Below are positions 18,577 through 27,909 of a DNA stretch of 64,000 nucleotides, piece by piece. The notes below the pieces were generated by a model. The model worked only from the letters and a program-made list of their open reading frames with translations, was not told the DNA's origin and made no database searches. Origin of the DNA: Acetobacteraceae bacterium UBA6159 (GTDB lineage: Bacteria > Pseudomonadota > Alphaproteobacteria > Acetobacterales > Acetobacteraceae); NCBI GenBank assembly GCA_002422345.1, contig DIUL01000168.1, forward strand, positions 1-64,000, read 5' to 3'. Position numbers and translations under genes: made by a program. Positions within the stretch are counted from its first letter, which is position 1, and each line of letters opens with the position of its first letter.

Positions 18577-19143
18577 TCAGACCTGCTTGATGTCCTTTTC
18601 CTTCTCGGCCAGCGTCTCATCGATTTTCTTGATGTACTGGTCGGTCAGTTTCTGCACCTCATCGGACCAGGTCTTGGCCACGTCCTCTCCGATCGTGTGC
18701 TTCTTTTCCTGCGCCTTGATCTGCTCCATCCCGTCGCGGCGCACGCCACGGACCGCGACGCGCGTGCCCTCGGCATACTTATGCGCGGTCTTGACCAGTT
18801 CGTTGCGGCGATCCGTCGTCAACTGCGGGATCGGCACGCGCACGACCATGCCGTCGGCGGCCGGGTTCAGGCCCAGGCCGGAATCACGGATCGCCTTTTC
18901 GACGGCGCCGATCATCGACTTGTCCCACACCTGCACGGTCAGCATCCGCGGCTCGGGTGCGCCAATGGAGCCCACCTGATTCAGCGGCATTTCGCTGCCA
19001 TAAGCGGATACGCGCACGGGTTCGAGCAGGCCAGGATGGGCCCGCCCGGTGCGTAATCCGTTGAATTCGCGCTTCAACGTGTCGATCGCGCCGTCCATTC
19101 GGCGCGTCAGGTCCTGTTTCAGCGTGTTGAGATCGGCGGCCAT
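18577..19143 (-). CDS. frr: Ribosome recycling factor
   Basis: Releases post-termination ribosomes from mRNA with EF-G. 188 aa, full length. Family stretches include [24 protein letters not shown] and the C-terminal helices [21 protein letters not shown]. Start set at the ATG of [10 protein letters not shown]; the frame is open 19 codons further upstream but that part is not family sequence. Twenty-two bases separate it from the upstream pyrH stop. Confidence 0.97.
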   Translation of the reverse strand: MAADLNTLKQDLTRRMDGAIDTLKREFNGLRTGRAHPGLLEPVRVSAYGSEMPLNQVGSIGAPEPRMLTVQVWDKSMIGAVEKAIRDSGLGLNPAADGMVVRVPIPQLTTDRRNELVKTAHKYAEGTRVAVRGVRRDGMEQIKAQEKKHTIGEDVAKTWSDEVQKLTDQYIKKIDETLAEKEKDIKQV

Positions 19144-19165
19144 GTCGGTGCCTCCCCGAAAGCGG

Positions 19166-19888
19166 TCACTGTTCGGAAATCCGGGTGAACAGGCCTTCAC
19201 CGCGCATAACCTGCGCGAAGGCCCCCGGAGCGTGGATATTGAAAACGATGATCGGCAGCTTGTTTTCCCGCGCGAGCGAGATCGCGGCCGCGTCCATCAC
19301 GGCCAGATCGTTGGCCAGCACATCGAGGTAGGTCAACTGATCGTACCGCCGAGCCTCGTTGTTCTTGCGGGGATCGGCGGAGTAGACGCCATCGACCTGG
19401 GTGCCCTTGAGCAAGGCGTTGCAGCGCATTTCGACAGCGCGCAGGGCGGCGGCGGTATCGGTCGTGAAGAACGGATTGCCGGTCCCCGCCGCGAAGATCA
19501 CCACCCGCCCCTTTTCCATGTGCCGTTCGGCGCGACGGCGAATATAGGGCTCACACACGCTGGCCATGGGAATCGCGGATTGGACACGGGTCGCGACGCC
19601 GGCCTTTTCGAGCGCGGCCTGCATGGCGAGGGCGTTCATGACGGTCGCCAACATGCCCATGTAGTCGGCCTGCGAGCGGTCCATCCCGGAGGCTGCCGCC
19701 GAGACGCCACGAAAGATGTTGCCGCCGCCGATCACGACGCAGACCTGCGCGCCCATTTCCACGACGGCGCGGATATCCTGGGCGATAGTGCCGATCATTT
19801 CGGTGTCGAGGCCGTAGTCCCGACGGCCCATCAACGCCTCACCGGACAGTTTCAGCATCACGCGCTGGTAGACCGGAGTCTGCGACAT
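19166..19888 (-). CDS. pyrH: UMP kinase
   Basis: Phosphorylates UMP to UDP in pyrimidine nucleotide synthesis. 240 aa amino-acid-kinase fold: [11 protein letters not shown] at the N-terminus, glycine-rich [11 protein letters not shown], and [17 protein letters not shown]. Lies between tsf and frr as in most proteobacteria. Confidence 0.97.
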   Translation of the reverse strand: MSQTPVYQRVMLKLSGEALMGRRDYGLDTEMIGTIAQDIRAVVEMGAQVCVVIGGGNIFRGVSAAASGMDRSQADYMGMLATVMNALAMQAALEKAGVATRVQSAIPMASVCEPYIRRRAERHMEKGRVVIFAAGTGNPFFTTDTAAALRAVEMRCNALLKGTQVDGVYSADPRKNNEARRYDQLTYLDVLANDLAVMDAAAISLARENKLPIIVFNIHAPGAFAQVMRGEGLFTRISEQ

Positions 19889-19980
19889 TGTGGTTCCCGT
19901 GGGCGGTCTGGATTCGGCGGCACCCTAATGGGGCGGTCGTCTGGGAACAAGGTTCGTCGTTGGCAAGGCGGGAAGGTTCC

Positions 19981-20005
19981 CCTCCCCAGGGAAGCCCCGG
20001 GGAGG
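19981..20005. repeat. Short hairpin between tsf and pyrH
   Basis: Seven-base arms CCTCCCC (19981-19987) and GGGGAGG (19999-20005) flank an 11-base loop. It lies just after the tsf stop in the transcribed strand, with no T-run, so it could be an attenuator, an RNA end or merely GC-rich sequence. Confidence 0.35.
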
Positions 20006-20014
20006 AAAACGGAT

Positions 20015-20923
20015 TCAGACGCCCGCGGTGGCGGCGACCTCGGCGGCGAAGTCGTCCTTGGGCTTCTCGATGCCTTCGCCAAGCTGGAAGCGGGCAAAGC
20101 CGGTGAGGGCCACGCCGGACTTCTTGGCGACGGCACGCACGCGGGTTTCACCGTCATGCACCCAGACCTGCTCCAGCAGGACCACTTCCTCGTAGTACTT
20201 CCGGATGCGGCCTTCGACCATCTTTTCGATGATGTTCTCGGGCTTGCCGGAGGCACGGGCCTGCTCGGTCAGCACGGCCTTTTCCCGCTCCAGGGAGGAG
20301 GAATCGACGGCGTCAATGTCCAATGCCTCAGGCCGAGCGGCAGCGACATGCATGCCGACCTGGCGACCGAGGGTTTCCAGCGCCGCGATCTCTCCGGGGC
20401 CGGCAACCGCCGCCAGAACGCCGATCTTGCCGAGGCCAGGCTTCAGCGCGCCGTGCATATAGGTCGCGACCACGCCCTGCGGCACGGTGAGCATCTTGGC
20501 GCGACGGAGGTTCATGTTCTCACCGATCGTGGCGATCATGTGAGTCAGTTCCTCGGCCACGGTCCGGCCAGAACCCGGGAACGCCGCGGCGTTGATGGCG
20601 TCGAGGTTGTCGCCGACCTCCAGCGCGATCTTCGCGACGGTTTCCACGAAGGCCTGGAACGTCTCGTTGCGGGCAACGAAGTCGGTCTCGGCGTTCACCT
20701 CGACCACGGCGGCCTTGCCTGGGGCGGAGGCGACGCCCACCAGCCCTTCGGCGGCGACGCGGCCGGACTTCTTCGCGGCGGCGGCAAGACCCTTCTTGCG
20801 CAGCCAGTCGATGGCGACTTCGATGTCGCCGTCGGTCTCGGTCAGCGCCTTCTTGCAGTCCATCATGCCCGCGCCGGTCTTCTCGCGCAGGTCCTTAACA
20901 AGGGCAGCGGTGATCGCAGCCAT
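20015..20923 (-). CDS. tsf: Elongation factor Ts
   Basis: Nucleotide exchange factor for EF-Tu. 302 aa, full length. N-terminal UBA-like domain ([20 protein letters not shown]), the [10 protein letters not shown] contact motif near residue 80, and two core repeats. Follows rpsB by 20 bases in the conserved rpsB-tsf operon. Confidence 0.97.
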   Translation of the reverse strand: MAAITAALVKDLREKTGAGMMDCKKALTETDGDIEVAIDWLRKKGLAAAAKKSGRVAAEGLVGVASAPGKAAVVEVNAETDFVARNETFQAFVETVAKIALEVGDNLDAINAAAFPGSGRTVAEELTHMIATIGENMNLRRAKMLTVPQGVVATYMHGALKPGLGKIGVLAAVAGPGEIAALETLGRQVGMHVAAARPEALDIDAVDSSSLEREKAVLTEQARASGKPENIIEKMVEGRIRKYYEEVVLLEQVWVHDGETRVRAVAKKSGVALTGFARFQLGEGIEKPKDDFAAEVAATAGV

Positions 20924-20943
20924 GGTCGGTCTCCCAGCTATGA

Positions 20944-21747
20944 TCAGGCAGTGGCGGCGGGGGCAGCGGCTTCGGCCGGGACGATCTCGGCTTCGACGTC
21001 CGGCAGAGCCTCAAGCGGCAGGTCCTCGGCCGCGCCGATGTCGATACCGGACACCGCCATTTCGGCGCTGATGCCGTCCAGCACGGCGCCGGCCACCAGG
21101 TCGCAGTACATCGTGATCGCGCGGATCGCGTCGTCGTTGCCCGGGATCGGATAGGTCACGCCGGCAGGGTCGGAGTTGCTGTCCAGCACGGCCACAACCG
21201 GAATGCCCAGCTTCACGGCTTCTTCAACCGCGAGCTTTTCCTTGTTGGTGTCGATGATGAACAGGATGTCCGGCAGGCCGCCCATGTCCTTGATGCCGCC
21301 CAGCGCGCGATCGAGCTTGTCGCGGTCGCGGGTGATGTCCAGAACCTCTTTCTTCGTCAGGCCCTGGATGTCGCCGCCCAGCATTTCCTCGATCTGGCGC
21401 AGGCGCTTGATCGAACCGGTGATGGTCTTCCAGTTCGTCAGCGTGCCGCCGAGCCAGCGGTGGTTGATGTAGTACTGGCCGCAGCGGCGGGCGGCGTCGG
21501 CCACATGCTCGGCCGCGGCGCGCTTGGTGCCGACGAACAGAACGCGGCCACCGGCGGCGGTCACGTCACGGACGGCGCGCAGGGCGCGGTCCAGCATCGG
21601 GACGGTCTGCTGCAGGTCGATGATGTGGACCTGATTGCGCACACCATACAGGAACGGCGCCATGCGCGGGTTCCAGCGGCGGGTGTGGTGACCAAAGTGA
21701 ACGCCGGCTTCCAGAAGCTGACGCAGGGTAAAATCGGGCATCGCCAT
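20944..21747 (-). CDS. rpsB: 30S ribosomal protein S2
   Basis: Small-subunit ribosomal protein, 267 aa. Family sequence begins [21 protein letters not shown] and includes [14 protein letters not shown]; the C-terminus carries a roughly 30-residue acidic/Ala-rich extension. The start is chosen at 21747 because AAAGGA lies just upstream; 62 further upstream codons are open but unrelated to S2. First gene of the 21.7-8.0 kb minus-strand block. Confidence 0.97.
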   Translation of the reverse strand: MAMPDFTLRQLLEAGVHFGHHTRRWNPRMAPFLYGVRNQVHIIDLQQTVPMLDRALRAVRDVTAAGGRVLFVGTKRAAAEHVADAARRCGQYYINHRWLGGTLTNWKTITGSIKRLRQIEEMLGGDIQGLTKKEVLDITRDRDKLDRALGGIKDMGGLPDILFIIDTNKEKLAVEEAVKLGIPVVAVLDSNSDPAGVTYPIPGNDDAIRAITMYCDLVAGAVLDGISAEMAVSGIDIGAAEDLPLEALPDVEAEIVPAEAAAPAATA

Positions 21748-22023
21748 CGGCGAGTTCCTTTCCAATCGTCCGGTTGAACCTCCGCGGGGGTTGTCGTTGC
21801 CGACACCGGACCTGTCCTTGAGAGACAGGGAAGGGACCCCGCGTGCGAATTTGCCCCGGCCCGGAGGACCCGGACCATGGCGGTGGGCGATATGACCGAT
21901 CCACCGCCCGGTTGCAAGTGAAGGTTTCGCCACCCAGAGTCCGGTCAGGTGTCTCCTTGACCCGTTTTCAGATGCGCCGATAAGGTGCGGCGCGTTTCAC
22001 GGACAGACGGTCGGGAGAGCCCA
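21748..22023. promoter_or_regulatory. Divergent control region rpsB / polyprenyl synthase
   Basis: 276-base intergenic region between divergent genes, so it must contain both promoters. On the rpsB strand a weak candidate pair TTGCAA (-35) and CATATC (-10) lies near 21890-21915 with 17-base spacing. In the probable rpsB leader, CCTGTC (21811-21816) can pair with GACAGG (21824-21829). I do not recognise a known ribosomal-protein leader motif. Confidence 0.35.
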
Positions 22024-23073
22024 TTGGGCGTCGTCGCCACTTCCTCAACCCCAGGTATGGCGTTCGGACCCGGGGATCGGGTGCGCGACCACGAGGACGC
22101 GCTGACAACGCTCGTCCGGCTCGTGGATGACGACCTGACGGCGTGCAATCACTCGATCGTCGCGCGGATGGACAGTCCGGTCGCGCTGATCCCACAACTC
22201 GCGGCCCATATCGTCGCCGCCGGCGGCAAACGGCTCCGCCCTCTCCTCACCCTCGCCGCCGCTCGGCTGTGCGGCTACACGGGCGGGCAGCGGCACGTCG
22301 AACTCGCCGCCTGCGTGGAGTTCATCCACACCGCCACCCTGCTGCATGACGACGTGGTCGACGAAAGCCAGCTTCGGCGCGGCCTTGCGTCCGCCAACGC
22401 AGTCTTCGGCAACAAGGCGTCGGTCCTGGTCGGGGATTTCCTGTTCGCCCGCGCCTTCCAGTTGATGGTGGAAGACGGGTCGCTGGACGTGCTGCGAATC
22501 CTGTCCAAGGCCGCCGCCACGATCGCCGAGGGCGAGGTGCTGCAACTCGCGACGCAGAACGACCTGGGCACGACCGAGGAAAAATACCTCGAAGTCGTCA
22601 AGGGCAAGACCGCCGCGCTGTTCGCCGCCGCCTGCCAGGTGGGCGCCGTGGTGGCCGACCGGCCGCTGCCCGAGGAAGACGCCCTGTCCGACTACGGCAT
22701 GAAACTGGGGATCGCCTTCCAGCTTGTCGACGATGCTCTGGACTATGCCGCCGATCAGGCCACGCTGGGCAAGACCGTCGGCGATGACTTCCGGGAGGGG
22801 AAAATCACCCTGCCCGTCCTGGTCGCCTACCACCTGGGCGACGCGACGGAACGGACGTTCTGGGAACGCACGATCGAGCAGTCGGAGCAGACCGACGACG
22901 ACCTGGAAACCGCGATGCGCCTGATGGCCAGCCACGACGCGATCGGCGCGACCCTGCTGCGGGCGGCGCGCTTCGCGGATGAAGCAAAGGCGGCTCTGGC
23001 GCCCTTCCCTGACAGCCCGATCCGGTCCGCCCTGATGGCCGTCGCCGACTATACGGTCAGCCGAGCAAGATAG
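22024..23073 (+). CDS. ispB: All-trans polyprenyl diphosphate synthase (ubiquinone side chain)
   Basis: Extends FPP with IPP to the long prenyl tail (C40-C50) of ubiquinone. About 349 aa. First Asp-rich motif HDDVVD near residue 109-113, second VDDALDY, and GGKRLRPLL upstream. The start is uncertain: TTG at 22024 follows GGGAGAG with good spacing, while ATG at 22057 lacks a clear ribosome site. Chain length cannot be read with certainty, so the symbol stands for the family. Confidence 0.92.
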   Translation: MGVVATSSTPGMAFGPGDRVRDHEDALTTLVRLVDDDLTACNHSIVARMDSPVALIPQLAAHIVAAGGKRLRPLLTLAAARLCGYTGGQRHVELAACVEFIHTATLLHDDVVDESQLRRGLASANAVFGNKASVLVGDFLFARAFQLMVEDGSLDVLRILSKAAATIAEGEVLQLATQNDLGTTEEKYLEVVKGKTAALFAAACQVGAVVADRPLPEEDALSDYGMKLGIAFQLVDDALDYAADQATLGKTVGDDFREGKITLPVLVAYHLGDATERTFWERTIEQSEQTDDDLETAMRLMASHDAIGATLLRAARFADEAKAALAPFPDSPIRSALMAVADYTVSRAR

Positions 23074-23077
23074 CGGG

Positions 23078-23899
23078 TCAGTGAGGCCCGGGTAGCGCGA
23101 TCACGGTTGGCTGAATGGGCAGCGTGCTTCGCGAGACCTCGATCGTCCGTTTGTCGCTGAGTTCGATCGCGTAGTTCTGCTCCCGCATTAGGGACAGGAA
23201 ACGCGCCAGATTGTACTCCGAGAAATAATGCATCGGCAGGACCAGTCGCGGGTGGATCTGCTCGATCAGCGACACGGCGTCGCGATGGCCGAGGGAATAA
23301 CCGCCATCCACCATGATCATCAGCACGTCGATGCGCCCAAGGGCATCCAGATCGGCCGGCAGCAGCAGATGATGCAGATGGCCGAGATGGGCGATGCAGA
23401 GGCCGGCACTCTCGAAGATGAAGACCGAGTTGCCGTTGACCATCGTGCCGCCGCCGAAATCACGGATGTTGGTGGGCAGGTTGGTCACCCGCATGTCGCG
23501 CAGCAGCAGGTTGTGGCGCGGCGGGTCGGCGCCGTCCTGCCACCCTCGCAGGGGATGGGGAATGCGCGGATCGGGTGACAGTGTGTGATGCATCCCGTGC
23601 GCGCGGTTCATCGTGACGATGTCCGGCGGTTCGGCGGGGCCGAATTGTCCGCTGTAGTCCGTGACGGCGCGCACGCCGGCCGGCGTCTCGATCATGAAGC
23701 TGGCATGGCCCAGGAACGTGATGGCCAGGGATGGATCAGCCGTCGACGCGCGCCACAAATGCGGTTTGAGTGACGCGACGGGCGTGCAGGCCGCCTTCGC
23801 AAGGTTCGGCAGAAGCAGGGCGAGCAAGGCAAAGGCCAGGGCAATCGCGCCCCGGAGGACACGGGCGGGGCCTTCCCCCACCAGGCTCGCCCCGGCCAC
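23078..23899 (-). CDS. Secreted MBL-fold metal-dependent hydrolase
   Basis: 273-aa protein of the metallo-beta-lactamase fold (UlaG/L-ascorbate lactonase-like group) with an N-terminal signal peptide or anchor (ALAFALLALLLPNLAKA). Fold markers: ITFLGHASFMIETPAG and LPMHYFSEYNL near the C-terminus. The usual H-x-H-x-D-H metal motif is replaced by NRAHGMHH around residue 97-104, so the metal site is unusual. The GTG start shares a base with the stop of the dioxygenase gene (TAGTG), so the two are coupled. Substrate unknown. Confidence 0.75.
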   Translation of the reverse strand: MAGASLVGEGPARVLRGAIALAFALLALLLPNLAKAACTPVASLKPHLWRASTADPSLAITFLGHASFMIETPAGVRAVTDYSGQFGPAEPPDIVTMNRAHGMHHTLSPDPRIPHPLRGWQDGADPPRHNLLLRDMRVTNLPTNIRDFGGGTMVNGNSVFIFESAGLCIAHLGHLHHLLLPADLDALGRIDVLMIMVDGGYSLGHRDAVSLIEQIHPRLVLPMHYFSEYNLARFLSLMREQNYAIELSDKRTIEVSRSTLPIQPTVIALPGPH

Positions 23900-24801
23900 T
23901 AGGCGACCACGGTCTCGCGTTCCTCGGCCGTGATCGGCACGGTCGGAACGCCGTCGGAGACCGTGGTGCGATGCATGTCACGGACCTCGGTTTCGTCATA
24001 CTCGCGGGCGCGGTGCATGGTGCAGCGGTTGTCCCACATCACCAGGTCGCCCACCTTCCAGGTGTGTGTATAGACAAACTGCGGCTGGGTGGCGAACTCG
24101 CTCAGGTCCAGCAGCAGCATGCGCGCTTCCGGCTCCTCCATCCCGCGGATGCGGCCGGCGTGGGACGACAGGTAGATGGACTTCCGGCCGGAGCCCGGAT
24201 GCGTCCGCACCATCAGTTGCGGCACCGGGGCCATCTTGTCGAGTTCCTCCTTCGCCCAGTCGGTGAACCCGATCTTCCCGCGGGAGAAAATCTGCGTGTG
24301 CTCGCAGACCATGCCCTCGATCCGGGCCTTCATCCGGTCGGGCAACGCGTCCCAGGCCGCACGCATGTCGGCGAACTGGGTTTCCCCGCCCCAGCTTGGG
24401 ATGATCCGCGCGGACAGCAGCGAATACCGGGCCGGAACGCGCTTGAAGCTGCTGTCGGAGTGCCACAGCCGGTTGCCGAGCGCGTTCAGGCGACGGCGGT
24501 CATTGCCAGACAGCAGCTTGTTGTTCTCATCGAGGTTGGAGATGTCGGCCATGTAGACGTCAAGCCGCGGCACGAAATCCTTGCGGTAGGCGCGGACGGT
24601 GCTCTCCAGCTCTCCGAAATTGCGGCTGAAGGCCTGCTGTTGCGCGTCGTCGATGTGCTGGTCGTGGAAGACCAGGACGCCATGCTTGTCGATCGCGGCC
24701 TGCAACGCGGCGACGGTTTCCTTGTCGAGCGGCTGGCGCAGGTCGACGCCGCCGATCTCTCCCATGAAATGGGGGTGCAGTTGTTTGACGGTGATCGACA
24801 T
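23899..24801 (-). CDS. TauD/TfdA-family alpha-ketoglutarate-dependent dioxygenase
   Basis: 300-aa Fe(II)/2-oxoglutarate oxygenase. The facial triad is visible as LWHSDSSF (His114, Asp116) and MHRAREYD (His263), and Arg278 in DMHRTT is the probable 2-oxoglutarate-binding residue. The sequence around the HxD motif resembles TfdA (2,4-D dioxygenase) and related enzymes as much as TauD, so the substrate is open. AGGAGA precedes ATG at 24801. Divergent from a plus-strand SDR with 129 bases between them, likely holding both promoters. Confidence 0.85.
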   Translation of the reverse strand: MSITVKQLHPHFMGEIGGVDLRQPLDKETVAALQAAIDKHGVLVFHDQHIDDAQQQAFSRNFGELESTVRAYRKDFVPRLDVYMADISNLDENNKLLSGNDRRRLNALGNRLWHSDSSFKRVPARYSLLSARIIPSWGGETQFADMRAAWDALPDRMKARIEGMVCEHTQIFSRGKIGFTDWAKEELDKMAPVPQLMVRTHPGSGRKSIYLSSHAGRIRGMEEPEARMLLLDLSEFATQPQFVYTHTWKVGDLVMWDNRCTMHRAREYDETEVRDMHRTTVSDGVPTVPITAEERETVVA

Positions 24802-24930
24802 GGACTGTTCTCCTGCCTTGGTTTCCTGAACGCTAGCGCAGGGACGCGGCCCGGGACAATGGCGGCGATGGTCTTGCCTGCCGGTCGGGGGCGGATCAAA
24901 ACAGCCGGCAGCAAGGGTGGAGAGAACGCA

Positions 24931-25686
24931 ATGGGACGTCTGCAAGGCAAGGTCGCGCTGATCACCGGGGCCGGCACCGGCATTGGGCGCGCAACGGCGC
25001 AGGCCATGGCACGGGAAGGTGCGAGCGTGGTCGTGGCCGAACTGAACGCTTCGGCTGGTGAACAGACCGCCCAGCTTGTCCACCAGGCCGGTGGACGCGC
25101 GATTTCCGTCGTCACGGACGTGACCGAACCCGAGAGCATGAAGGCCGCCGTCGACCGCGCCGTCGCCGAGTTCGGTGCCCTGCATGTCCTGCACAACAAC
25201 GCCGGCGGATCGACCAACATCGACAGCACGGTGGTCGACGCGCCGATCGAGGAATTCTGGCGGGTCATCAAGCTGGATCTGTTCGGCACGTTCCTGGGCT
25301 GCCGCTTCGGTATTCCGGCGATCATCGCCTCCGGTGGTGGGTCGGTGATCAACATGTCGTCGAACGTGGCGCTGATGGGGATCCCCGGCCGCGATTGCTA
25401 CACGGCGGCCAAGGGCGGCGTGGCGTCGATGACCCGGTCCATGGCCGTGGAGTTCGCGCCATCCAAGGTGCGGGTGAACGCCATCGCTCCGTCCGCCACC
25501 ATGACCGCCCGCGTGCGTGCCCTGGTCGCCGGCAACCCGGCGCTGGACAAGCTGGCGCAGTCGCATCTGGTCGGGCTTATCGAACCGGAGGACATCGCCA
25601 ACATGGCCGTGTTCCTGGCCTCTGACGAATCCCGCATGGTCACCGGCCACGTCTACCCCGTCGACAGCGGCGTGACGATTTCCTGA
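24931..25686 (+). CDS. SDR-family NAD(P)-dependent oxidoreductase
   Basis: 251-aa classical short-chain dehydrogenase: TGAGTGIG cofactor motif at 13-20, NNAGG, active-site Ser in INMSSNVA and the YTAAKGG Tyr/Lys pair; typical C-terminal YPVDSGVTIS. Start at 24931 after GGTGGAGAG. First gene of a plus-strand run of five (to 28689). The specific alcohol or ketone is unknown. Confidence 0.88.
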   Translation: MGRLQGKVALITGAGTGIGRATAQAMAREGASVVVAELNASAGEQTAQLVHQAGGRAISVVTDVTEPESMKAAVDRAVAEFGALHVLHNNAGGSTNIDSTVVDAPIEEFWRVIKLDLFGTFLGCRFGIPAIIASGGGSVINMSSNVALMGIPGRDCYTAAKGGVASMTRSMAVEFAPSKVRVNAIAPSATMTARVRALVAGNPALDKLAQSHLVGLIEPEDIANMAVFLASDESRMVTGHVYPVDSGVTIS

Positions 25687-25761
25687 CTCGGGTGCCCCGG
25701 CCTTGTGTCGGGGCGCAATACCAGCACACTGCCTGACCTAGCCCCCACCGGAGGAACCGAC

Positions 25762-26169
25762 ATGAAAATCAAGCGCGTCGAGCACATCGCCATCGCCGTC
25801 GACTCCATCAAGGAATCCCTCGGCCTGATGCGCGACACATTCGGCCTGGAGCTCGAATACGAGGAACAGATCGGCCAGACCCGCCTCGCCATGCTGCCCG
25901 TTGGTGAGACCTACATCGAACTGCTGGAAGGCCAAGGCCCCGAGTCCGGCGTCACCAAGTGGATCGACCAGAAAGGCACCGGCCTGTTCCACATCTGCTT
26001 CGAGGTCGAAAACATCGAGGAAGCCATCGCCGAACTGAAGGCGAAGAACGTCAAGCTGCAGAGTGAGACGTGGAAGACCGGACACGGGGGATCGAAGATC
26101 GTGTTCCTCGATCCGTCCTCGACCGGCAACTGCGTCATCGAACTCGCTGAACTCGCGCCGGGGCACTGA
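25762..26169 (+). CDS. VOC-family protein, methylmalonyl-CoA epimerase-like
   Basis: 135-aa vicinal-oxygen-chelate protein in the size range of methylmalonyl-CoA epimerase. Metal ligands fit: His in VEHIAIAV at residue 7, His in LFHICFEV, Glu in CVIELAEL. GGAGG lies seven bases before ATG at 25762. An epimerase would suit propionyl-CoA metabolism, but no mutase or carboxylase gene is nearby, so another VOC activity within the surrounding catabolic cluster is equally possible. Confidence 0.78.
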   Translation: MKIKRVEHIAIAVDSIKESLGLMRDTFGLELEYEEQIGQTRLAMLPVGETYIELLEGQGPESGVTKWIDQKGTGLFHICFEVENIEEAIAELKAKNVKLQSETWKTGHGGSKIVFLDPSSTGNCVIELAELAPGH

Positions 26170-26172
26170 TCC

Positions 26173-27030
26173 ATGAGCTTCGTTCATCCGCAATTCCTGG
26201 TCGAGACCGATTGGCTCGAACAGAACCTGTCCAACCCGGATGTGGTGGTGCTGGACTGCACGGTGCATCTGCGTATCCAACCCTCGGGCCCCTACAAGAT
26301 CGATCCGGGACTGGCCGATTACGAAAAGGGCCATGTGAAGGGCGCGCAGTTCTGCGACGTGCAGAAGGACGTGTCAGCCCAGGGCACGAAAACCAACTTC
26401 ATGCGTCCCGATGCCGCCGCCTTCGCCGCCGCCATGCGCCGGTTCGGTGTGTCGAACAATACGCGCGTCATTACCTACAGCACCGCCAATCCCTGGTGGG
26501 CAACACGCGTCTGGTGGCTGCTGCGGTCGTTCGGGCATGACAACGCCGCCGTGCTGAATGGCGGTTGGCAGAAATGGTCCAAGGAAGGCCGCCCGTCCGA
26601 GACTGGCCCCAGCCCCACCCGCGCCGCCGGATCGTTCAGCGTTCAGTTCGAACGCGACCTGATGGCGGACCGGGAAGAAGTCGTGGCCGCGATGGGCAAC
26701 GGCGCGATCTGCACCCTGAACGCGCTGATGCCCGCGCAATACGCCGGCACCACCTATGGCCGGCCCGGACAAATCCCTGGCAGCGTCGCCGTTCCGGCCG
26801 GGCATCTGATCGACCCGGCAACCAACGCCTTCCTGCCGGCCGATGAGCTGCGCGCGAAACTCGCCGCCGCGGGCGCGATGGACCGGCCGGTGATCGCCTA
26901 TTGTGGCGGAGGCATCGCCGCAACCGCCGATGCCCTCGCGCTGGTCATGCTTGGCCATACAAACGTCAAGGTCTACGACGCGTCCTTGTCGGAATGGTCG
27001 AAGGACGAATCACTGCCGATGGCGGTGTGA
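26173..27030 (+). CDS. Sulfurtransferase with two rhodanese domains
   Basis: 285-aa thiosulfate/3-mercaptopyruvate sulfurtransferase type. The N-terminal domain is inactive-looking (YSTANPWWATR where the loop would sit) and the C-terminal domain carries the active loop YCGGGIAAT with the persulfide Cys. Starts three bases after the VOC stop, so it is in the same operon. Its link to the neighbouring SDR/hydrolase genes is unclear. Confidence 0.85.
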   Translation: MSFVHPQFLVETDWLEQNLSNPDVVVLDCTVHLRIQPSGPYKIDPGLADYEKGHVKGAQFCDVQKDVSAQGTKTNFMRPDAAAFAAAMRRFGVSNNTRVITYSTANPWWATRVWWLLRSFGHDNAAVLNGGWQKWSKEGRPSETGPSPTRAAGSFSVQFERDLMADREEVVAAMGNGAICTLNALMPAQYAGTTYGRPGQIPGSVAVPAGHLIDPATNAFLPADELRAKLAAAGAMDRPVIAYCGGGIAATADALALVMLGHTNVKVYDASLSEWSKDESLPMAV

Positions 27031-27040
27031 TCGTCTGAAA

Positions 27041-27068
27041 CCACTCTCCTCCGTCAGGGGGAGAGTGG
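27041..27068. repeat. Intergenic hairpin
   Basis: Nine-base arms CCACTCTCC (27041-27049) and GGAGAGTGG (27060-27068), 11 bases after the sulfurtransferase stop and before the hydrolase. No T-run follows, so it is more likely an RNA-stabilising or dispersed repeat hairpin than a terminator. Confidence 0.5.
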
Positions 27069-27096
27069 ACCGCATCGAAACAAGTGAGGAAACCCC

Positions 27097-27891
27097 ATGC
27101 TGCTGCCCCTGAACGGACGCAACATCGCCTATGACCTGGTCGGCCCCGATGCCGCTCCGGTCGTCTGCATGACACACTCCCTGGCCTCGGATGGCGGCAT
27201 GTGGGCCGAACAGGTCCCGGCGCTCCTGGCCGGCGGCTTCCGCGTGCTGCGTATCGACATGCGTGGACACGGCGGCAGCGGCCCCGTCGCCGGTCCCTAC
27301 TCCATGAGCCAACTGGCCGGCGACGTGGCAACGGTCCTTGATGCCCTGAAGATGGACAAGGTCCACTACATAGGCCTGTCGATCGGCGGCATGATCGGCC
27401 AGGCCTTCGCGATCGAGCACGGTAGCCGCCTGCTGTCCGCCATGTGGTGCGACACCATGCCGCAAACCCCGCCCGGTCCGCAGACGGTGTGGGAAGAACG
27501 GCAGAAAGCCGTGCGCGACGCCGGATCGCTGGCCGGAATCGCCGATGGCACCGTGGAACGCTGGCTGACGGACGCGGTCAAGTCCTCCCGCCCCAACCGC
27601 TACAAGCAGATCCGCGACACCATCGCCGGCACCACCCCCGCCGGCTACATCGGCTGCATCGATGCGATCCGGAACTATGATTTCGTTCCGCAACTGCCGT
27701 CCCTGAAGCTGCCCGTCCTCGTGGTCTGCGGCGCAGATGACGCCGGCACGCCGCCCGAAGCCAATCGCCGCATCGCTGAACTCGTGCCCGGCGGTCGTTA
27801 CGAGCAAATCGCCGCCGCTCGGCATTTCCCCAATGTCGAGCATCCCGAAACCTTCAACCACATCATGATGGACTGGCTGAAGAGCCGCTAA
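27097..27891 (+). CDS. Alpha/beta-hydrolase, 3-oxoadipate enol-lactonase-like
   Basis: 264-aa alpha/beta-hydrolase. Nucleophile Ser95 in GLSIGG, RGHGGSG after strand 4, acid Asp in CGADDAGTP and catalytic His in ARHFPNVEHPE near the C-terminus. The overall pattern resembles PcaD-type enol-lactonases, but no other protocatechuate genes are present, so lactonase or esterase activity on another compound is the safer reading. GTGAGGAAA precedes ATG. Confidence 0.82.
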   Translation: MLLPLNGRNIAYDLVGPDAAPVVCMTHSLASDGGMWAEQVPALLAGGFRVLRIDMRGHGGSGPVAGPYSMSQLAGDVATVLDALKMDKVHYIGLSIGGMIGQAFAIEHGSRLLSAMWCDTMPQTPPGPQTVWEERQKAVRDAGSLAGIADGTVERWLTDAVKSSRPNRYKQIRDTIAGTTPAGYIGCIDAIRNYDFVPQLPSLKLPVLVVCGADDAGTPPEANRRIAELVPGGRYEQIAAARHFPNVEHPETFNHIMMDWLKSR

Positions 27892-27909
27892 AGAACAGAG
27901 GAAACAACC

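Noticed and set aside
19981..20005. Terminator between tsf and pyrH
   Set aside because: A small GC hairpin exists but no T-run follows, and pyrH must be transcribed through it; kept only as a low-confidence hairpin.
23770..24930. Upstream open extension of the 24931 SDR
   Set aside because: It is antisense to the TauD-like gene and lacks SDR sequence; the Rossmann start motif lies right after 24931.
27041..27068. Terminator between the sulfurtransferase and hydrolase genes
   Set aside because: The stem is good but there is no T-run, and both genes face the same way in a close series.
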